Shown: positions 1-11,911, counted from the stretch's first letter. The stretch is 64,000 nucleotides of DNA from JBDGYW01 sp964580055 (GCA_964580055.1 CAZOJI010000001.1:1-64000), one strand, 5' to 3'. Translations and numbers: made by a program. The notes: generated from the letters alone by a model not told the origin.

Positions 1-220
1 CCCATGATATGTCTGCGGGCGAGTAGTACAGACATCCGACCGGATGTTTCTCTAGATACCTGTCCAGGCTGCTGAACAAGCGACGAGCAACCTCCTGATG
101 CCAAACGTGCGGGGCAGGCGTCACGAGCAGTTCCCCGTGAACCGTCTCGTAGCGTTTGCCGTCGTCCGGGAGTGCCCGGACCATATCTGCGGAGTAATAC
201 AACGGCGCGGCCATGCCCAT
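1..220 (-). CDS. Uma2-family (DUF820) nuclease-fold protein, 3' part outside the window
   Basis: The frame is open from the window edge back to ATG at 220 and encodes about 73 residues. It begins MAAPLYYSADMVRALPDDGK and continues with RYETVHGELLVTPAP, the N-terminal signature of Uma2/DUF820 proteins (YTaeDL-LPDDGkRYELvdGELLVTPAP), then a helix and the VG-LYYSPADISW strand. The family has a PD-(D/E)XK fold and is abundant in cyanobacteria, Gemmatimonadota and similar genomes; its biological role is unclear. The active-site half lies beyond position 1, so completeness cannot be judged. An in-frame ATG at 298 would add 26 residues, but the signature starts right after 220, and a GAGGCG purine run precedes 220. 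Confidence 0.85.
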   Translation of the reverse strand, partial: MGMAAPLYYSADMVRALPDDGKRYETVHGELLVTPAPHVWHQEVARRLFSSLDRYLEKHPVGCLYYSPADISW

Positions 221-343
221 AATGTCGCCTCGGCGGAATTGGGTATGCAAGCGTGAGGCACGTCCGAGGATACGGCTGTTCCCTTTGTTGGCCTGCATCA
301 AACAAACGCGTGGAGTGGCGAAGTAATGCGGGGCGTTCCCGGA

Positions 344-696
344 TTAAAGGCCGGGCTCGTTAGACCGGGATGAACCTTGGCGCTCCAGCACCTCCTTGAG
401 ATTCTCCATCACCCAGATCTCGGGCTCCTGGGTGTACGTGGTGAGCGCTATTCGCCGGCCGTCAGTGCTCAACTCGAACCAGCCTCCCCATTTTCCTTCC
501 CCGAAAGTCCAAAGGTTCTCGGGGTCTCCACAGGTGACAGGCTCGCTCCGTAGATCTCGATACTGTCACTGCCGAAGATTCGTGTGAGCGTAGGATCGAT
601 GGTTGGTACCTCCTGCTCGATCTGTGCATTCAGTGCCACCGAGCTGACGAGCAGTAGCACGGCCGATAGGATTCTCTCGCGTTGCACGATTTTCAT
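344..696 (-). pseudogene. Remnant of a secreted PD40 (WD40-like beta-propeller) protein, centre deleted and frameshifted
   Basis: A strong Shine-Dalgarno (GGGAGGTGG) precedes ATG at 696, followed by a signal peptide (ILSAVLLLVSSVALNAQ). The reading continues DPTLTRIFGSDSIEIYGASLSP, the usual start of periplasmic PD40 proteins before the first propeller blade. That frame then runs into a stop near 469. From about 520 downwards a second frame carries DPENLWTFGEGKWGGWFELS and STDGRRIALTTYTQEPEIWV plus MENL, the typical last blade and C-terminus of such proteins, ending at TAA 344-346. The two halves do not share a frame and the blades between them are missing. I infer an internal deletion with frameshift; a sequencing indel alone would not explain the missing centre. 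Confidence 0.7.
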
Positions 697-994
697 GAGT
701 CCACCTCCCACAAAGGACGCTTGCCAAACACAGTCTGGGGATATTATTGCCCCAGGTCGGCAACGTTCGTGAAGGGCAATCGCTATGCCAACTACGAAAG
801 CACCGTAACTCATTGAATTACACTTCTTGTGCGCTACTTTCGAGAACTGAGGTGGTTCTGGGACTCGTACATCCCCTTGGCTATCTCTCCTGGACAGCAG
901 CCCGAACCGCAGCACATCTTGCGGGGCCGTACGTGCGGCACGCCGATGTGATCGCGAGCCACTCGACATCGAAAAAGCAGAAGACTGTAGACTT

Positions 995-1792
995 ATGCGC
1001 TGCGCCTGGGCAACCGACATACACCTGAATTTCGTCGACGGCCGTCACCGATATGCCTTTGCCGAATCCGTGCTGAAGCACGAGCCGGACATAGTGCTCT
1101 TGGGTGGAGACCTGGCCGAGGCGGACAATGTGGTTTCCTACTTGCAGGAGCTGGAAGATTGGATCCAGAGGCCGATCTACTTCGTGCTGGGGAACCACGA
1201 CTTCTACAAGGGGTCGATACGCTCAGTGCGAGAGTCGATTTCTGAGCTGACCCGAGATTCCGAGCATCTGTTCTGGATGAATGACGCCGGCGTGGTTCCG
1301 ATCGGCCAAGAAGCTTCTCTAGTGGGGCATGACTCTTGGGCCGATGGCGGGCTCGGGGATTATTGGGGAAGCGGCGTCGTGCTCAATGACTTTCTTTTGA
1401 TCGAGGAGTTCCAACAGCTCGGAAAGCGTGCACGACTCGAACTTCTCGAGAGGCTGGCCGCCGAGGCCGCCGCGCATTTTGGGAAAGTGTTATCCGAAGC
1501 GTTCGGCAGCAGCCGGTCGGTCATACTTCTGACTCACGTCCCACCGTTTCGACAGGCCTGCTGGCACGAAGGCAAGATCTCTGCTGACGACTTCCTACCC
1601 TTTTTCGCAACCAAGGTCGTGGGCGACATGCTGAGATCGGTGATGGAGGCTAACCCGGAATGCAACTTGAGAGTCTTCTGCGGCCATACCCATGGGGGTG
1701 GGGCCGCCGACATTCTGCCGAACCTCAAGGTGTACACAGGCGGAGCCCAGTACGGGAAACCAAGAGTGCAGATGGTTTTCGACGTTACCTAG
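995..1792 (+). CDS. Calcineurin-like metallophosphoesterase
   Basis: The 265-residue protein has all the blocks of the calcineurin-like metallophosphoesterase superfamily. These are D8-x-H10, GGD at 37-39, GNHD at 66-69, a histidine in LLTHVPP near 178 and GHTHGG at about 230-235. Together they bind two metal ions and attack phosphoester bonds. There is no signal peptide, so it is probably cytoplasmic. The substrate cannot be told: the superfamily includes DNA nucleases, nucleotidases and protein phosphatases. The start is set by DxH lying close to the N-terminus; no good ribosome binding site is visible. The gene stands alone between two decayed genes. Confidence 0.9.
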   Translation: MRCAWATDIHLNFVDGRHRYAFAESVLKHEPDIVLLGGDLAEADNVVSYLQELEDWIQRPIYFVLGNHDFYKGSIRSVRESISELTRDSEHLFWMNDAGVVPIGQEASLVGHDSWADGGLGDYWGSGVVLNDFLLIEEFQQLGKRARLELLERLAAEAAAHFGKVLSEAFGSSRSVILLTHVPPFRQACWHEGKISADDFLPFFATKVVGDMLRSVMEANPECNLRVFCGHTHGGGAADILPNLKVYTGGAQYGKPRVQMVFDVT

Positions 1793-2186
1793 CTGCAAAG
1801 CTGTCTCCTCAATTGCCATGGAATCGCCGATGTCGAGTGGGTGTCAATTGGGTTATTGGAACATCCTCACTGCTGTCCCAGCGTTACTCAAACAACATCA
1901 ACTGGTTAGGACTGTGGGCTGTTTCTGTTTCGTAATCCCATGCCTGAAACGCCTGTACAATGGAGGCTTTCTCGAACAGCGAGACCCTCGGGAGAGGCGA
2001 CAACCATCCTAACACACGGGGGTGGAAGGCCGCGGCCGAGACTCTCCATAACGGCACGACATTCCGGCGTGGTGCCGAATTGCACTCCGCGGTATTCTCA
2101 GAAGTGCAGCCGTGCAGTCGCTATCTGCATTCGCCAGACATGGGAATTCGGGATCAACAACCGTTACCACGTTCGAGGATAGTCAA
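1793..2186. other. Intergenic stretch without recognisable gene
   Basis: About 390 bases between the phosphoesterase and the M14 pseudogene. Short open frames exist on both strands but none has a ribosome binding site or recognisable product. It must hold the promoter of the downstream gene, but no clear -35/-10 pair was found. Confidence 0.5.
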
Positions 2187-4212
2187 ATGTCAGGCCTCAA
2201 ATCCACTATCTTGGCAACGTTCTCGATCGTTGCCGTACAGCCTCTGCAAGCCCAAGTGCCGGCGCCCGAAGAGGTTGTCGGCTGGCCTCCGTGCGCAGAC
2301 TACCAGCTCGCCGACGACGTGCAATTGATGGAGTATTTCCGCTTGCTCGCGGCTGCGACGGACCGCGTGCAGCTAGTTGAGATTGGGCGCTCGGCAATGG
2401 GCCGGCCGATGCCTCTGTTGTTCATCTCGAGCGAAGAGAATATGCGCCACCTCGACAGGGGGGATGCGGCTCGCACCTTATTACCACAATCAAATCGGCC
2501 TGCTGTCCGAGACATCGCACAGCACACCCACACCGCGCACCTACGACCTGGCGGACTTCCCGGAGGTCATCACGGTGCGACGCGGACTGCCCGCGAGAAC
2601 TGACAGCACCAGCATCTCCTATCCCGATCCCTGGTTCGGCACCGATTCACACCTCAGGGATGCGTGCGATTACATAGTCGAGTCATCAATTGCGACTCTG
2701 GACCTCGCCGCGCGGTACCGCGAACGATTCCTGTTCAACGTCTACCGTATGGGCCGCGATGCGATCGAAGCCGGCGAACGAGGCAGACCGTTTGCCTACG
2801 TCGTGCTGCCAGACCAGTGGGACCCGAGCGAGGCGGTGAACCTGATCAACGTGTTCCGATACGGCGGAGCGGAAGTGTACCGCGCAACCCGAGAGTTCAC
2901 GGCGGACGGGACCGGGTATCCCGCCGGTTCGTACATCCTATACGCTGCGCAGGCTTTCCGGCCGCTTGTTGTGAACCTCATGGAGCCGCAACGGTATCCG
3001 GAGCGGGAACAGTATCCCGGAGGGCCGCCGGAGACTCCGTACGACCTCGCAGGCTGGACGCTTCCGATGCAAATGGGAGTGCGGGTCGACAGAATCGAGG
3101 AGCCGTTCGACGCCCGCGGGGAAGAGGTCGTCGACCTGGCGTCTGCGGGACCGGGGTCGGTGAGTGGCCCGGGAACATATGGCTACGTGCTCGGTCCGAA
3201 TTCGAATGCCGCGTTCCGGGCGGTGAACCGGCTGCTCGCTCAGGGCCACAGTGTCGACGTCACCAATGAGAGCGTCGAGGCGGAGGGTGCATCGATTGCC
3301 GCGGGTAGCTTCATCGTGCACGCCGGCAGAGGAGTGGACGATGCAGTGCAGTCGCTGGCTCGCGAGCTCGGCCTGGATTTCGTCGGGCTGGGATCATCAC
3401 CGGGTGTAGGAGCGGACGCACTCAGTCTGCCGCGGGTAGGAGTGTACAAAGCGTGGCACACGCGGGTCGACGACCAGGGCTGGAGCCTCTGGATGATGGA
3501 GCAATACGAGTTCCCGGTCGACACGCTCCACGACGCGGACATCCGCCAAGGAAATCTCTCGCCTTACGACGCCATAATCCTGCCCAACGTCTCAGGCGAA
3601 TGGATCCTGCAGGGCTATCTGCCCGGAACGATGCCCGAGGAATTCGTCGGCGGGCTTGGCGCCGAAGGCGCCGCCGCACTGAAACGGTTCGTGGAAGCGG
3701 GAGGCACTCTCATCGCCTTCGATGCGTCGACCGATTTCCCGATAGACCAGTTCGGCCTGCCGGTTCGCAACTCGGTGGCCGGTATTCCTCCCGAGCGCTT
3801 CTTCATACCCGGATCGTTGATCCGAGCCGACATCGACACAGGCAACCCGCTGGCGTACGGCATGCAACCGCAGGTGGCGGCTTCGTATTCACAGAGCCGC
3901 GCGTTCGAGGTCGTCCGGCTGCCGCGCGCGGGAGAAGGGGGTTATGAAGACATCCCCGAGGCTCCGCCGGCGCCAGTTGAGGTGGTCGCCAGATATGCCG
4001 GGGACGACCTGCTGATGAGCGGATGGGCGATGGGCGAGGAACGTTACCTCGCCGGAGAAGCCGCGATGGTGAGTGTTGAATTGGGCAGTGGTCGTGTCGT
4101 GCTGTTCGGGTTCCGGCCTCAGTTCCGAGGACAGCCGCGCGGCACATACAAGCTGGTGCTGAACGCAATCAACCGGGCGACGACCTTGAAGGGGAGGGCG
4201 CTACGACCCTGA
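2187..4212 (+). pseudogene. M14-family zinc carboxypeptidase pseudogene lacking the catalytic core
   Basis: A GAGGAT purine run precedes ATG 2187. The first frame gives a signal peptide (STILATFSIVAVQPLQAQ) and the N-terminal strand of an M14 peptidase (VQLVEIGRSAMGRPMPLLFI, then SSEENMRHLDR), and ends at about 2460. The next recognisable sequence, YYHNQIGLLSE, is in another frame and runs to 4212 as the long C-terminal region of the family (NVYRMGRDAIEAG, SYILYAAQAFRP, GWTLPMQMGVRVDRIEEPF). Against the intact relative at 36621-39449, the join skips roughly residues 110-325. That stretch contains HxxE, the NPDG loop and the third zinc ligand. Neither frame can give an active peptidase. The C-terminal frame is otherwise uninterrupted for about 580 codons, so the deletion may be recent. 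Confidence 0.85.
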
Positions 4213-4275
4213 CCAGAGGAACCGCGGTTTGGATAGCGACCGCAAGCGCGCGGCCGCTCACAACGACATTGGAAA

Positions 4276-4296
4276 CCCCGTCTTCGTACGACGGGG
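4276..4296. terminator. Hairpin downstream of the M14 pseudogene
   Basis: CCCCGTC and GACGGGG form a perfect 7-bp stem around a 7-base loop. The downstream sequence GTCGTTGTTT is only partly T-rich. It lies between the 3' end of the M14 pseudogene and the 3' end of the convergent msrBA gene and could serve either. Confidence 0.45.
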
Positions 4297-4470
4297 GGTC
4301 GTTGTTTCGGCAACCGGAGAAGGGACCACCCTCTTGCGGTTGAGTCTGAACCGAAAGCTGTTCATGAGGCCAAACGATGCTGGGCGGAACCCCTCAGACG
4401 CGTCTTCGAAGTTGACCCGCTCGCCTATACTCGCCGCCGCTTGACTCAGTCGCGTGGCTATGCCGCAGCC

Positions 4471-5436
4471 CTAAAACCCGCACGCCCCGAAACCGCCCCT
4501 CTTCTCGAAATACCGCTGGTGGTACTCCTCGGCCCGGTAGAACGGCGCGGCCTCGACGACCTCGGTCGCTATCGGACGCGAGTACCGATCCGACAGATGC
4601 AGCGCGTCAATCGCGCTCAACGCCGCGTGCTGCTGCGCTTCGTTGTGGAAGAAGATCGCGGACCTGTACTGCGAGCCGACGTCCGGACCCTGGCGGTTGA
4701 GCTGCGTGGGGTCGTGGGAGGAGAAGAATACCTCCAGCAGATGCGCGTAGCTCACCTTTTCCGGGTCGAACCTGACCTCGACGGCTTCGGCGTGGCCCGT
4801 CGTGCCGGAGCATACGAACTCGTACGAGGGATTCTCCACATTCCCCCCGGTGTATCCTACCTGAGCGTCCGTCACTCCCGGCACCTTGCGGAACGCCGAC
4901 TCGACACCCCAGAAGCAACCGGCTCCGAAGGTCGCGACTCCCGGCCTCGATGCATCCTCCTCGGATGAAGGATTGGGCAGCGGTGGTATCGGCTCCCCCT
5001 CGGGCACGAACTCGAGCGACGCGGAATTGATGCAATAGCGTTTCCCGGTGGGAGGCGGCCCGTCGTCGAATACGTGACCCAGGTGCGTTGCCGAGCGGGC
5101 ACAGTGCACCTCGGTCCGGATCATGCCGTGGCTCGTGTCGACTTCCTCGACTGTGTGGCCGGGGTCGAAGGGCTCGAAGTAGCTGGGCCAACCGCTCCCG
5201 GATTCGAACTTGGTGGTCGAGGTGAATAGAGGGAGCCCGCACACGACGCAGACATAGGTCCCCTCTTCCTTCTTGTCCCAATACTCACCGGTGAAGGCCG
5301 GCTCAGTGCCGGCCTCGCAGGCGATCGCGCGTGCCTGTGGATCGAGGTCCGAGGCCAGGGCCGAAACCATTCCTCGAGGTAAAGGGGTTATATCGTATCC
5401 CGATTGCGAGATTCTGCGTGGCTCATTAGCAGTCAT
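4471..5436 (-). CDS. msrBA: Fused peptide methionine sulfoxide reductase MsrB-MsrA
   Basis: The protein (321 residues) reduces both sulfoxide epimers of methionine. The N-terminal half is MsrB (about 15-145), with FESGSGWPSYFEP, HLGHVFDDG and the catalytic cysteine in RYCINSASLEF. The C-terminal half is MsrA (about 165-321), with the catalytic GAGCFWGVES and a C-terminal GACGF resolving cysteine. The fusion order B-A is less common than A-B but known. The MsrB zinc site looks incomplete: CVVCG is present, but the second pair reads CARS instead of CxxC, so zinc may be absent. There is no signal peptide, pointing to a cytoplasmic enzyme. The ribosome binding site before ATG 5436 is weak. Confidence 0.95.
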   Translation of the reverse strand: MTANEPRRISQSGYDITPLPRGMVSALASDLDPQARAIACEAGTEPAFTGEYWDKKEEGTYVCVVCGLPLFTSTTKFESGSGWPSYFEPFDPGHTVEEVDTSHGMIRTEVHCARSATHLGHVFDDGPPPTGKRYCINSASLEFVPEGEPIPPLPNPSSEEDASRPGVATFGAGCFWGVESAFRKVPGVTDAQVGYTGGNVENPSYEFVCSGTTGHAEAVEVRFDPEKVSYAHLLEVFFSSHDPTQLNRQGPDVGSQYRSAIFFHNEAQQHAALSAIDALHLSDRYSRPIATEVVEAAPFYRAEEYHQRYFEKRGGFGACGF

Positions 5437-5496
5437 TGTGTCTCGATACCCGTTATTTGCTGGACGGATGGACGCGATGGCGGACGGCGTTGCCGC

Positions 5497-6702
5497 TCAC
5501 GCCATCACGGCGTCCTCTCTTGGCTTGTTGTTGACGCTGTCCCAGTAAGGAGACGCTTTGCGTAGTCCTTCCACTATGTGCGGAAATACCTCGATTATGT
5601 GGTCCACTTCCTCATCGGTGGTATAGCGGCTCAGGCTGAAGCGCACCGATCCGTGCATGGCCGTGAAAGGGACGGCCATGGCCTTCAACACGTGCGACGG
5701 CTCCAGGGAGCCGGACGTGCAGGCCGAGCCGGACGACGCACAGATACCGTGCTCGCTCAACTCCTGGAGTATTCCTTCGCCTTCGATGTAATGGCAGGCG
5801 ATGTTCAGTGTGTTGGGCAGCCGTGGTGCGTTGCCGCCGTTCACCTCGATGTAGGGGACTTCGCGGAGCAATGCCTCCTGAAGGCGGTCTCTGAGCCTGG
5901 CCACCCGTTCTTCGTCGGCCATGTTGTCTCTCGCCAGCTCGCACGCCTTCGCGAGGCCGGCGATGTACGGCACGTTTTCCGTGCCGGCCCGGCGTCCCCC
6001 CTCCTGGTGGCCACCTATCAACAGTGGGCGGCAGGGAGTTCCCTTCCGGATGAACAGCGCGCCTACTCCTTTGGGGGCGTGCATCTTGTGACCTGAGAAC
6101 GACAACAGGTCCACGTGCTTGAAGTTGCCGCTCAGGTCGATCGGCAGCTTGCCAACCGATTGCGTGGCATCGGTGTGAAAGACGATGCCGGGGTGCGTTT
6201 CCTTCACGAGCCGGGAGAGGTTCTCGACAGGGAACACGACACCGGTCTCGTTGTTGGCGTGCATTATCGTGACCAGCAGAGTGTCGGGCCTGACGGCGCG
6301 AACGAAGTTCACCACGTCGAGGTTGCCGCTCGAGTCCACGGGAAGGAAGGTCACTTCGTAACCGGACCGGGCCATGTCCTTGCACACGTCGAGCACGGCG
6401 GGATGCTCGACCGCGGTGGTGACTATGTGCTTCTTGTGCGGGTTCGCCTTGGCGACGCCGAAGATCGCAGTGTTGTTGCTCTCGCTGGCGCATGAGGTGA
6501 ACAAAATCTGCTTGGGATTGCCCGCATGCAGCAGCTTGGAGACGGTCTTCCGGGCCTCCTCGATAGTCGCGGCGGCCTTGCGGCTCGCCTCGTACATGGA
6601 GCTCGGGTTGAAGTACTCGGCCGTCAGGAACGGCACCATGGCCTCGTAGACCTCGGGTGCTACCGCGGTTGTGGCGTTGTTGTCGACGTAAACGGTGTTC
6701 AT
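5497..6702 (-). CDS. nifS: Cysteine desulfurase, NifS type
   Basis: The PLP enzyme (401 residues) takes sulfur from cysteine for Fe-S cluster assembly. Visible are the pyridoxal-phosphate lysine K206 in SFSGHKMHAPKG, the cofactor-binding HTDATQSVGK and the catalytic loop cysteine C328 in SSGSACTSGS. The gene begins at ATG 6702, preceded by GGGAGGTG. The frame stays open upstream to 7179, but that part is antisense-frame overlap with nifU and is not coding. It lies 17 bases downstream of nifU, so the two are surely co-transcribed. No nitrogenase gene is nearby, so NifUS probably serves general Fe-S supply, which fits the many Fe-S proteins in this window. Confidence 0.95.
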   Translation of the reverse strand: MNTVYVDNNATTAVAPEVYEAMVPFLTAEYFNPSSMYEASRKAAATIEEARKTVSKLLHAGNPKQILFTSCASESNNTAIFGVAKANPHKKHIVTTAVEHPAVLDVCKDMARSGYEVTFLPVDSSGNLDVVNFVRAVRPDTLLVTIMHANNETGVVFPVENLSRLVKETHPGIVFHTDATQSVGKLPIDLSGNFKHVDLLSFSGHKMHAPKGVGALFIRKGTPCRPLLIGGHQEGGRRAGTENVPYIAGLAKACELARDNMADEERVARLRDRLQEALLREVPYIEVNGGNAPRLPNTLNIACHYIEGEGILQELSEHGICASSGSACTSGSLEPSHVLKAMAVPFTAMHGSVRFSLSRYTTDEEVDHIIEVFPHIVEGLRKASPYWDSVNNKPREDAVMA

Positions 6703-6719
6703 GTTCGCCGCACCTCCCT

Positions 6720-7667
6720 CTATACCGCTATGGCCTTGATGCGCTGGTCGACCTGGTTCTTGAGATTCAGCTCTACCATCGAGCGGAGTGTTGCCTCCGC
6801 ACCAACGCAACTGGCGCATGCGCCCCTGAGACGCACGTAGACCAGATAGTCCTTGATGTCGACCAGCTCGACGTCGCCACCGTCGGCCTGCAGCATCGGG
6901 CGCACGTAGTCGTCGAGGGCCTTTTCCACCGACTTGCCGAACTGGTATGGCGATGTCGGTCCATTCTCTGCAATCGCCGCTGCCGGGGCGGTCGCGGCCG
7001 CGGCGCTTGCCTCCTCCGCACCCCAAACCTCGTTCAAAATGTCTTGCAGGCCGCCAGGCGCGTGGTGGCACGTGGAGCACCCTCCGCCTGCTTTTAGGGC
7101 GTCGGTAATGGCCGGAATCGTTTTGAGTTCCAGCTCCTGGATCTTCCTCTTGAGGTACGGCTCGGTGATGGAGAAGCACTCACAGACGATTCGTCCTTCC
7201 TGCTCTTCGATTGCCGGCAGTTCGACGCCGAGCTCGGAGAGGTTCACGCCTCTGCGCTTGGCCCAGTCGAACACCGCGGCCTCGAGCGCCTCTGCTCCCA
7301 TGACGGAGCAATGGATCTTTTGAGCGGGAAGACCTTCCAGGTACTTGACGATATCCTTGTTGGTGATCTTCAGGGCATCAATGGGCGTGTAACGGCCCTG
7401 CTCGATCAGCGAGCAGAGCGCCTCCGACGCTGCGATGGCCGACGTACAGCCGAAAGTCAGATATCTGGCCTCCAAGATTACGTCCTTGGTAGGATCCGTT
7501 TCATGCTTCTCCACGCGGAATGTGAATCTCATTGCGTCGCCGCACGCGATGGAGCCGTGTTCGCCCATGCCGTCCGGATCCTCGATCTCTCCGAGATGTG
7601 TTCCGGGCTTGCCGTGGATGGCGTCCATGAAGAGTGTCTTGGTTTTTTCGCTGTATTCCCAGGGCAT
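6720..7667 (-). CDS. nifU: Fe-S cluster scaffold protein NifU, three-domain form
   Basis: The protein (315 residues) has the full NifU architecture. An IscU-like scaffold (1-125) carries cysteines C42, C74 and C120. A BFD-like [2Fe-2S] ferredoxin domain follows with CEC at 162-164 and CSTC at 197-200. The last part is an Nfu domain with CASC near 285-288, after an alanine-rich linker at about 218-230. Sulfur is delivered by NifS, encoded just downstream. AGGAGG lies at a normal distance before ATG 7667. Three-domain NifU in an organism without visible nitrogenase genes matches the NIF-type general Fe-S system of several phyla. Confidence 0.96.
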   Translation of the reverse strand: MPWEYSEKTKTLFMDAIHGKPGTHLGEIEDPDGMGEHGSIACGDAMRFTFRVEKHETDPTKDVILEARYLTFGCTSAIAASEALCSLIEQGRYTPIDALKITNKDIVKYLEGLPAQKIHCSVMGAEALEAAVFDWAKRRGVNLSELGVELPAIEEQEGRIVCECFSITEPYLKRKIQELELKTIPAITDALKAGGGCSTCHHAPGGLQDILNEVWGAEEASAAAATAPAAAIAENGPTSPYQFGKSVEKALDDYVRPMLQADGGDVELVDIKDYLVYVRLRGACASCVGAEATLRSMVELNLKNQVDQRIKAIAV

Positions 7668-7789
7668 CTAATGCCTCCTGATTGTTTCTTCAGCCGATGG
7701 CGCCCCGCGCGCCGAACGTCTTACCTCCTCGCGTTGGTCGCCACCCGATTGCTTCTGACAGATTCTGCTCGAATCCTATAATTTAGCTC

Positions 7790-9934
<2,145 letters not shown>

Positions 9935-10250
9935 CAGATTTTCAACTCCTCACTTCGGTTTGCCGAAGGCTCGCCCAGGCAATCCTTTGACGATATTAGT
10001 ATTCATACTCCCATATAATAAAATAGGACATGTCCGAACGGCCAAGGACGGACCTTGGATTGCGATTGCCGTGTTCTGTTTGACGGTACGTCCACCGATG
10101 TTATCGAGGCTATCAGTTTGCTGGTTTTCGCTTCACATGTACCGGAGATTCCCTTAGAATCACTCCACGTTGAGCCATGCAGAATAAGGCTGCGATGTCG
10201 ATCGGAGCGTTTCTGGTGCACAGGAGACGGAGCTGGTTGGAGAATTGTCG
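9935..10250. other. Divergent intergenic region between yyaL and a methyltransferase gene
   Basis: About 315 bases that must hold promoters for both divergent genes. It is A+T-richer than its surroundings near 9990-10030. No convincing -35/-10 pair, RNA gene or small gene was recognised. Confidence 0.5.
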
Positions 10251-10904
10251 GTGAAACGAAATGATAGAACCTTGCTGCGACGGATCGGTGAGTATTGCAG
10301 GGGAAAGGATGTGCTGGAGATCGGTTGTGGCGATGGCTCTCGCATGGTGGAAGTGGCCCGGGAGAGCAGGAGCTGGACCGGCATAGATCCGGATGCCGAA
10401 TCTGTTCGGCTGGCTGTCGAAGGGATCTCTTTGCCGAACGTCGAGTTCCTGGAGGGCAGTGCGGAGAAGCTGGTGTGGTCTGAATCGACGTTCGATGTGG
10501 TGGTGTTCACGCTATCTCTGCACCACATGCCTCCCGACGTGATGCCCTCGGCGATTGATGAAGCGGTGCGCGTGCTGCGACCGGACGGCAGAGTATTGTT
10601 CCTCGAGCCGATGCCCGAGGGGAGCTACTTCGAGGCGGGAAAGCGGTTCGGCTGTGGTGGCGGGGACGAAAGAAGGCAGCTCGCGTATGCCGTCTACGTG
10701 ATGATGAGCTCGGACAGACTCTCGGAGATCGAAGAGTTCACCGATCGGGTGTCGGAGGAATACGACTCCTTCGAAGACTTTCTGGAACACGCGGCGATCC
10801 GGCCGGGAACGGAATCACAGTTGAGAGAATACGTAGCCGATGCGGGTTACACGCTCGACGAACGGTTTCGTTTGAACGTCTTTCGTGTCGATCGGGGTGA
10901 GTGA
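10251..10904 (+). CDS. Class I SAM-dependent methyltransferase
   Basis: The protein of about 217 residues has the Methyltransf_11 pattern. Motif I is VLEIGCGDGSRMVE, the acidic loop end is GIDPDAES, motif post-I is GSAEKLVWSESTFDVVVF and motif III is RVLRPDGRVLFLEP. These bind S-adenosylmethionine; the acceptor cannot be told. A GTG start at 10251 is preferred because GGAG sits 8 bases before it; TTG at 10245 is the alternative. It is a single gene, convergent with the HDOD gene. Confidence 0.9.
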   Translation: MKRNDRTLLRRIGEYCRGKDVLEIGCGDGSRMVEVARESRSWTGIDPDAESVRLAVEGISLPNVEFLEGSAEKLVWSESTFDVVVFTLSLHHMPPDVMPSAIDEAVRVLRPDGRVLFLEPMPEGSYFEAGKRFGCGGGDERRQLAYAVYVMMSSDRLSEIEEFTDRVSEEYDSFEDFLEHAAIRPGTESQLREYVADAGYTLDERFRLNVFRVDRGE

Positions 10905-10973
10905 CGAGAACGCCGCGCCGGCGAGCTCTAGATAATCCCGCTCAGTCGGTGAGCTACGGCGATTCCGTGTCGC

Positions 10974-11834
10974 CTATGCGGCAATAGTGTCAGCCACGAT
11001 CGAGGGCTGAGCCTCCAACCCCTCCGTCAGCTCCTCGATATCGAACCCGGACTTGCGGATGAGATCGAGAAACTCCTGCGCCTGCTCCCTGCTGTGGCAC
11101 TCGATCTCGAATTCAGTGCCGAGTCCGCCGTGCAAGATCTCTGCGGTATATATCAGCCAGCATGGGTCGCGGTACTTCGCCGGCGCGAGCTTGGGGTTGT
11201 GGTGTGCGGTGACCATCGAGACGATCGATGACGGCAAATCCCATCGGTCCAGCAGCAGTCCTCCGATCTCGCCGTGGTCCGTTGCCAGAGTGATGTTCTC
11301 ACCCTTCCAGAGAGGAGAATCGCAGCTCTTCGCCACGTCGTATGCTCCCCGCAGCTCGTCGCTGAAGCGTTGGTCCATTACCAGCAGGCCGACGTCGTGA
11401 AGCAGCCCGGCCACGTAGAGCTCACCGGCCGAGACGTGTGTGTACTGCAGGCATCGCGCCAGGCTTCGTGCCGTGTTGGCGACGCCCGCGCTGTGCTCCC
11501 AGAATGCGGTGCCCACCAACCCGCCGTCGCGGCTGGAGAACATGTTCGTCACGCTTAGTGCCACGCACATGGCGCGCACCTGGCGGATTCCGAGCAGCTG
11601 AATGGCGCCGGCCACGTCGCCTATCGGCGACCCGCAGTTGAAGGCCGCCGAATTCGCGAGGCGCAGGAGCTTCGTGGCCATCGCTGGGTCGCGCTCGATG
11701 ATCTCGGCAATGCTCGCGCCACTCGACATATCGTTGTTGAGGACCGAGTAGAGCTCGAAGACCACTGATGGCAGCGAGGGCAAATCGTCCCCCTTCGCCA
11801 GCACGTAACGGAACTCTCTCAGAAAGTTGGCCAT
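10974..11834 (-). CDS. HDOD-domain signalling protein
   Basis: The protein (286 residues) carries a HDOD domain from about 15 to 210: LPSLPSVVFELYSVL, IIERDPAMATKLLRLANSAA, AIQLLGIRQVRAMCVALSV and AGLLHDVGLLVMD. HDOD is a metal-poor relative of the HD phosphohydrolase fold used in bacterial signal transduction. The HD pair is still seen here (LLHDVG), with a further H in VTAHHNPK. The C-terminal 70 residues match no domain I know. No receiver or EAL domain is attached, so input and output are unknown. GGGAAG precedes ATG 11834. Confidence 0.88.
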   Translation of the reverse strand: MANFLREFRYVLAKGDDLPSLPSVVFELYSVLNNDMSSGASIAEIIERDPAMATKLLRLANSAAFNCGSPIGDVAGAIQLLGIRQVRAMCVALSVTNMFSSRDGGLVGTAFWEHSAGVANTARSLARCLQYTHVSAGELYVAGLLHDVGLLVMDQRFSDELRGAYDVAKSCDSPLWKGENITLATDHGEIGGLLLDRWDLPSSIVSMVTAHHNPKLAPAKYRDPCWLIYTAEILHGGLGTEFEIECHSREQAQEFLDLIRKSGFDIEELTEGLEAQPSIVADTIAA

Positions 11835-11911
11835 GGCGATCGATCTTCCCTTCTAGCATGACATCGAGTGCCTGAATCTTAGAATCGACCGATCTGCCCA
11901 GACCTTTAGGA

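Noticed and set aside
469..1020. 183-codon minus-strand frame upstream of and including the PD40 remnant start
   Set aside because: Only the part from ATG 696 has a ribosome binding site and signal peptide; the upstream 108 codons are accidental.
6703..7179. N-terminal extension of nifS in the open frame
   Set aside because: It overlaps nifU in another frame; ATG 6702 has a perfect ribosome binding site and gives the normal family length.
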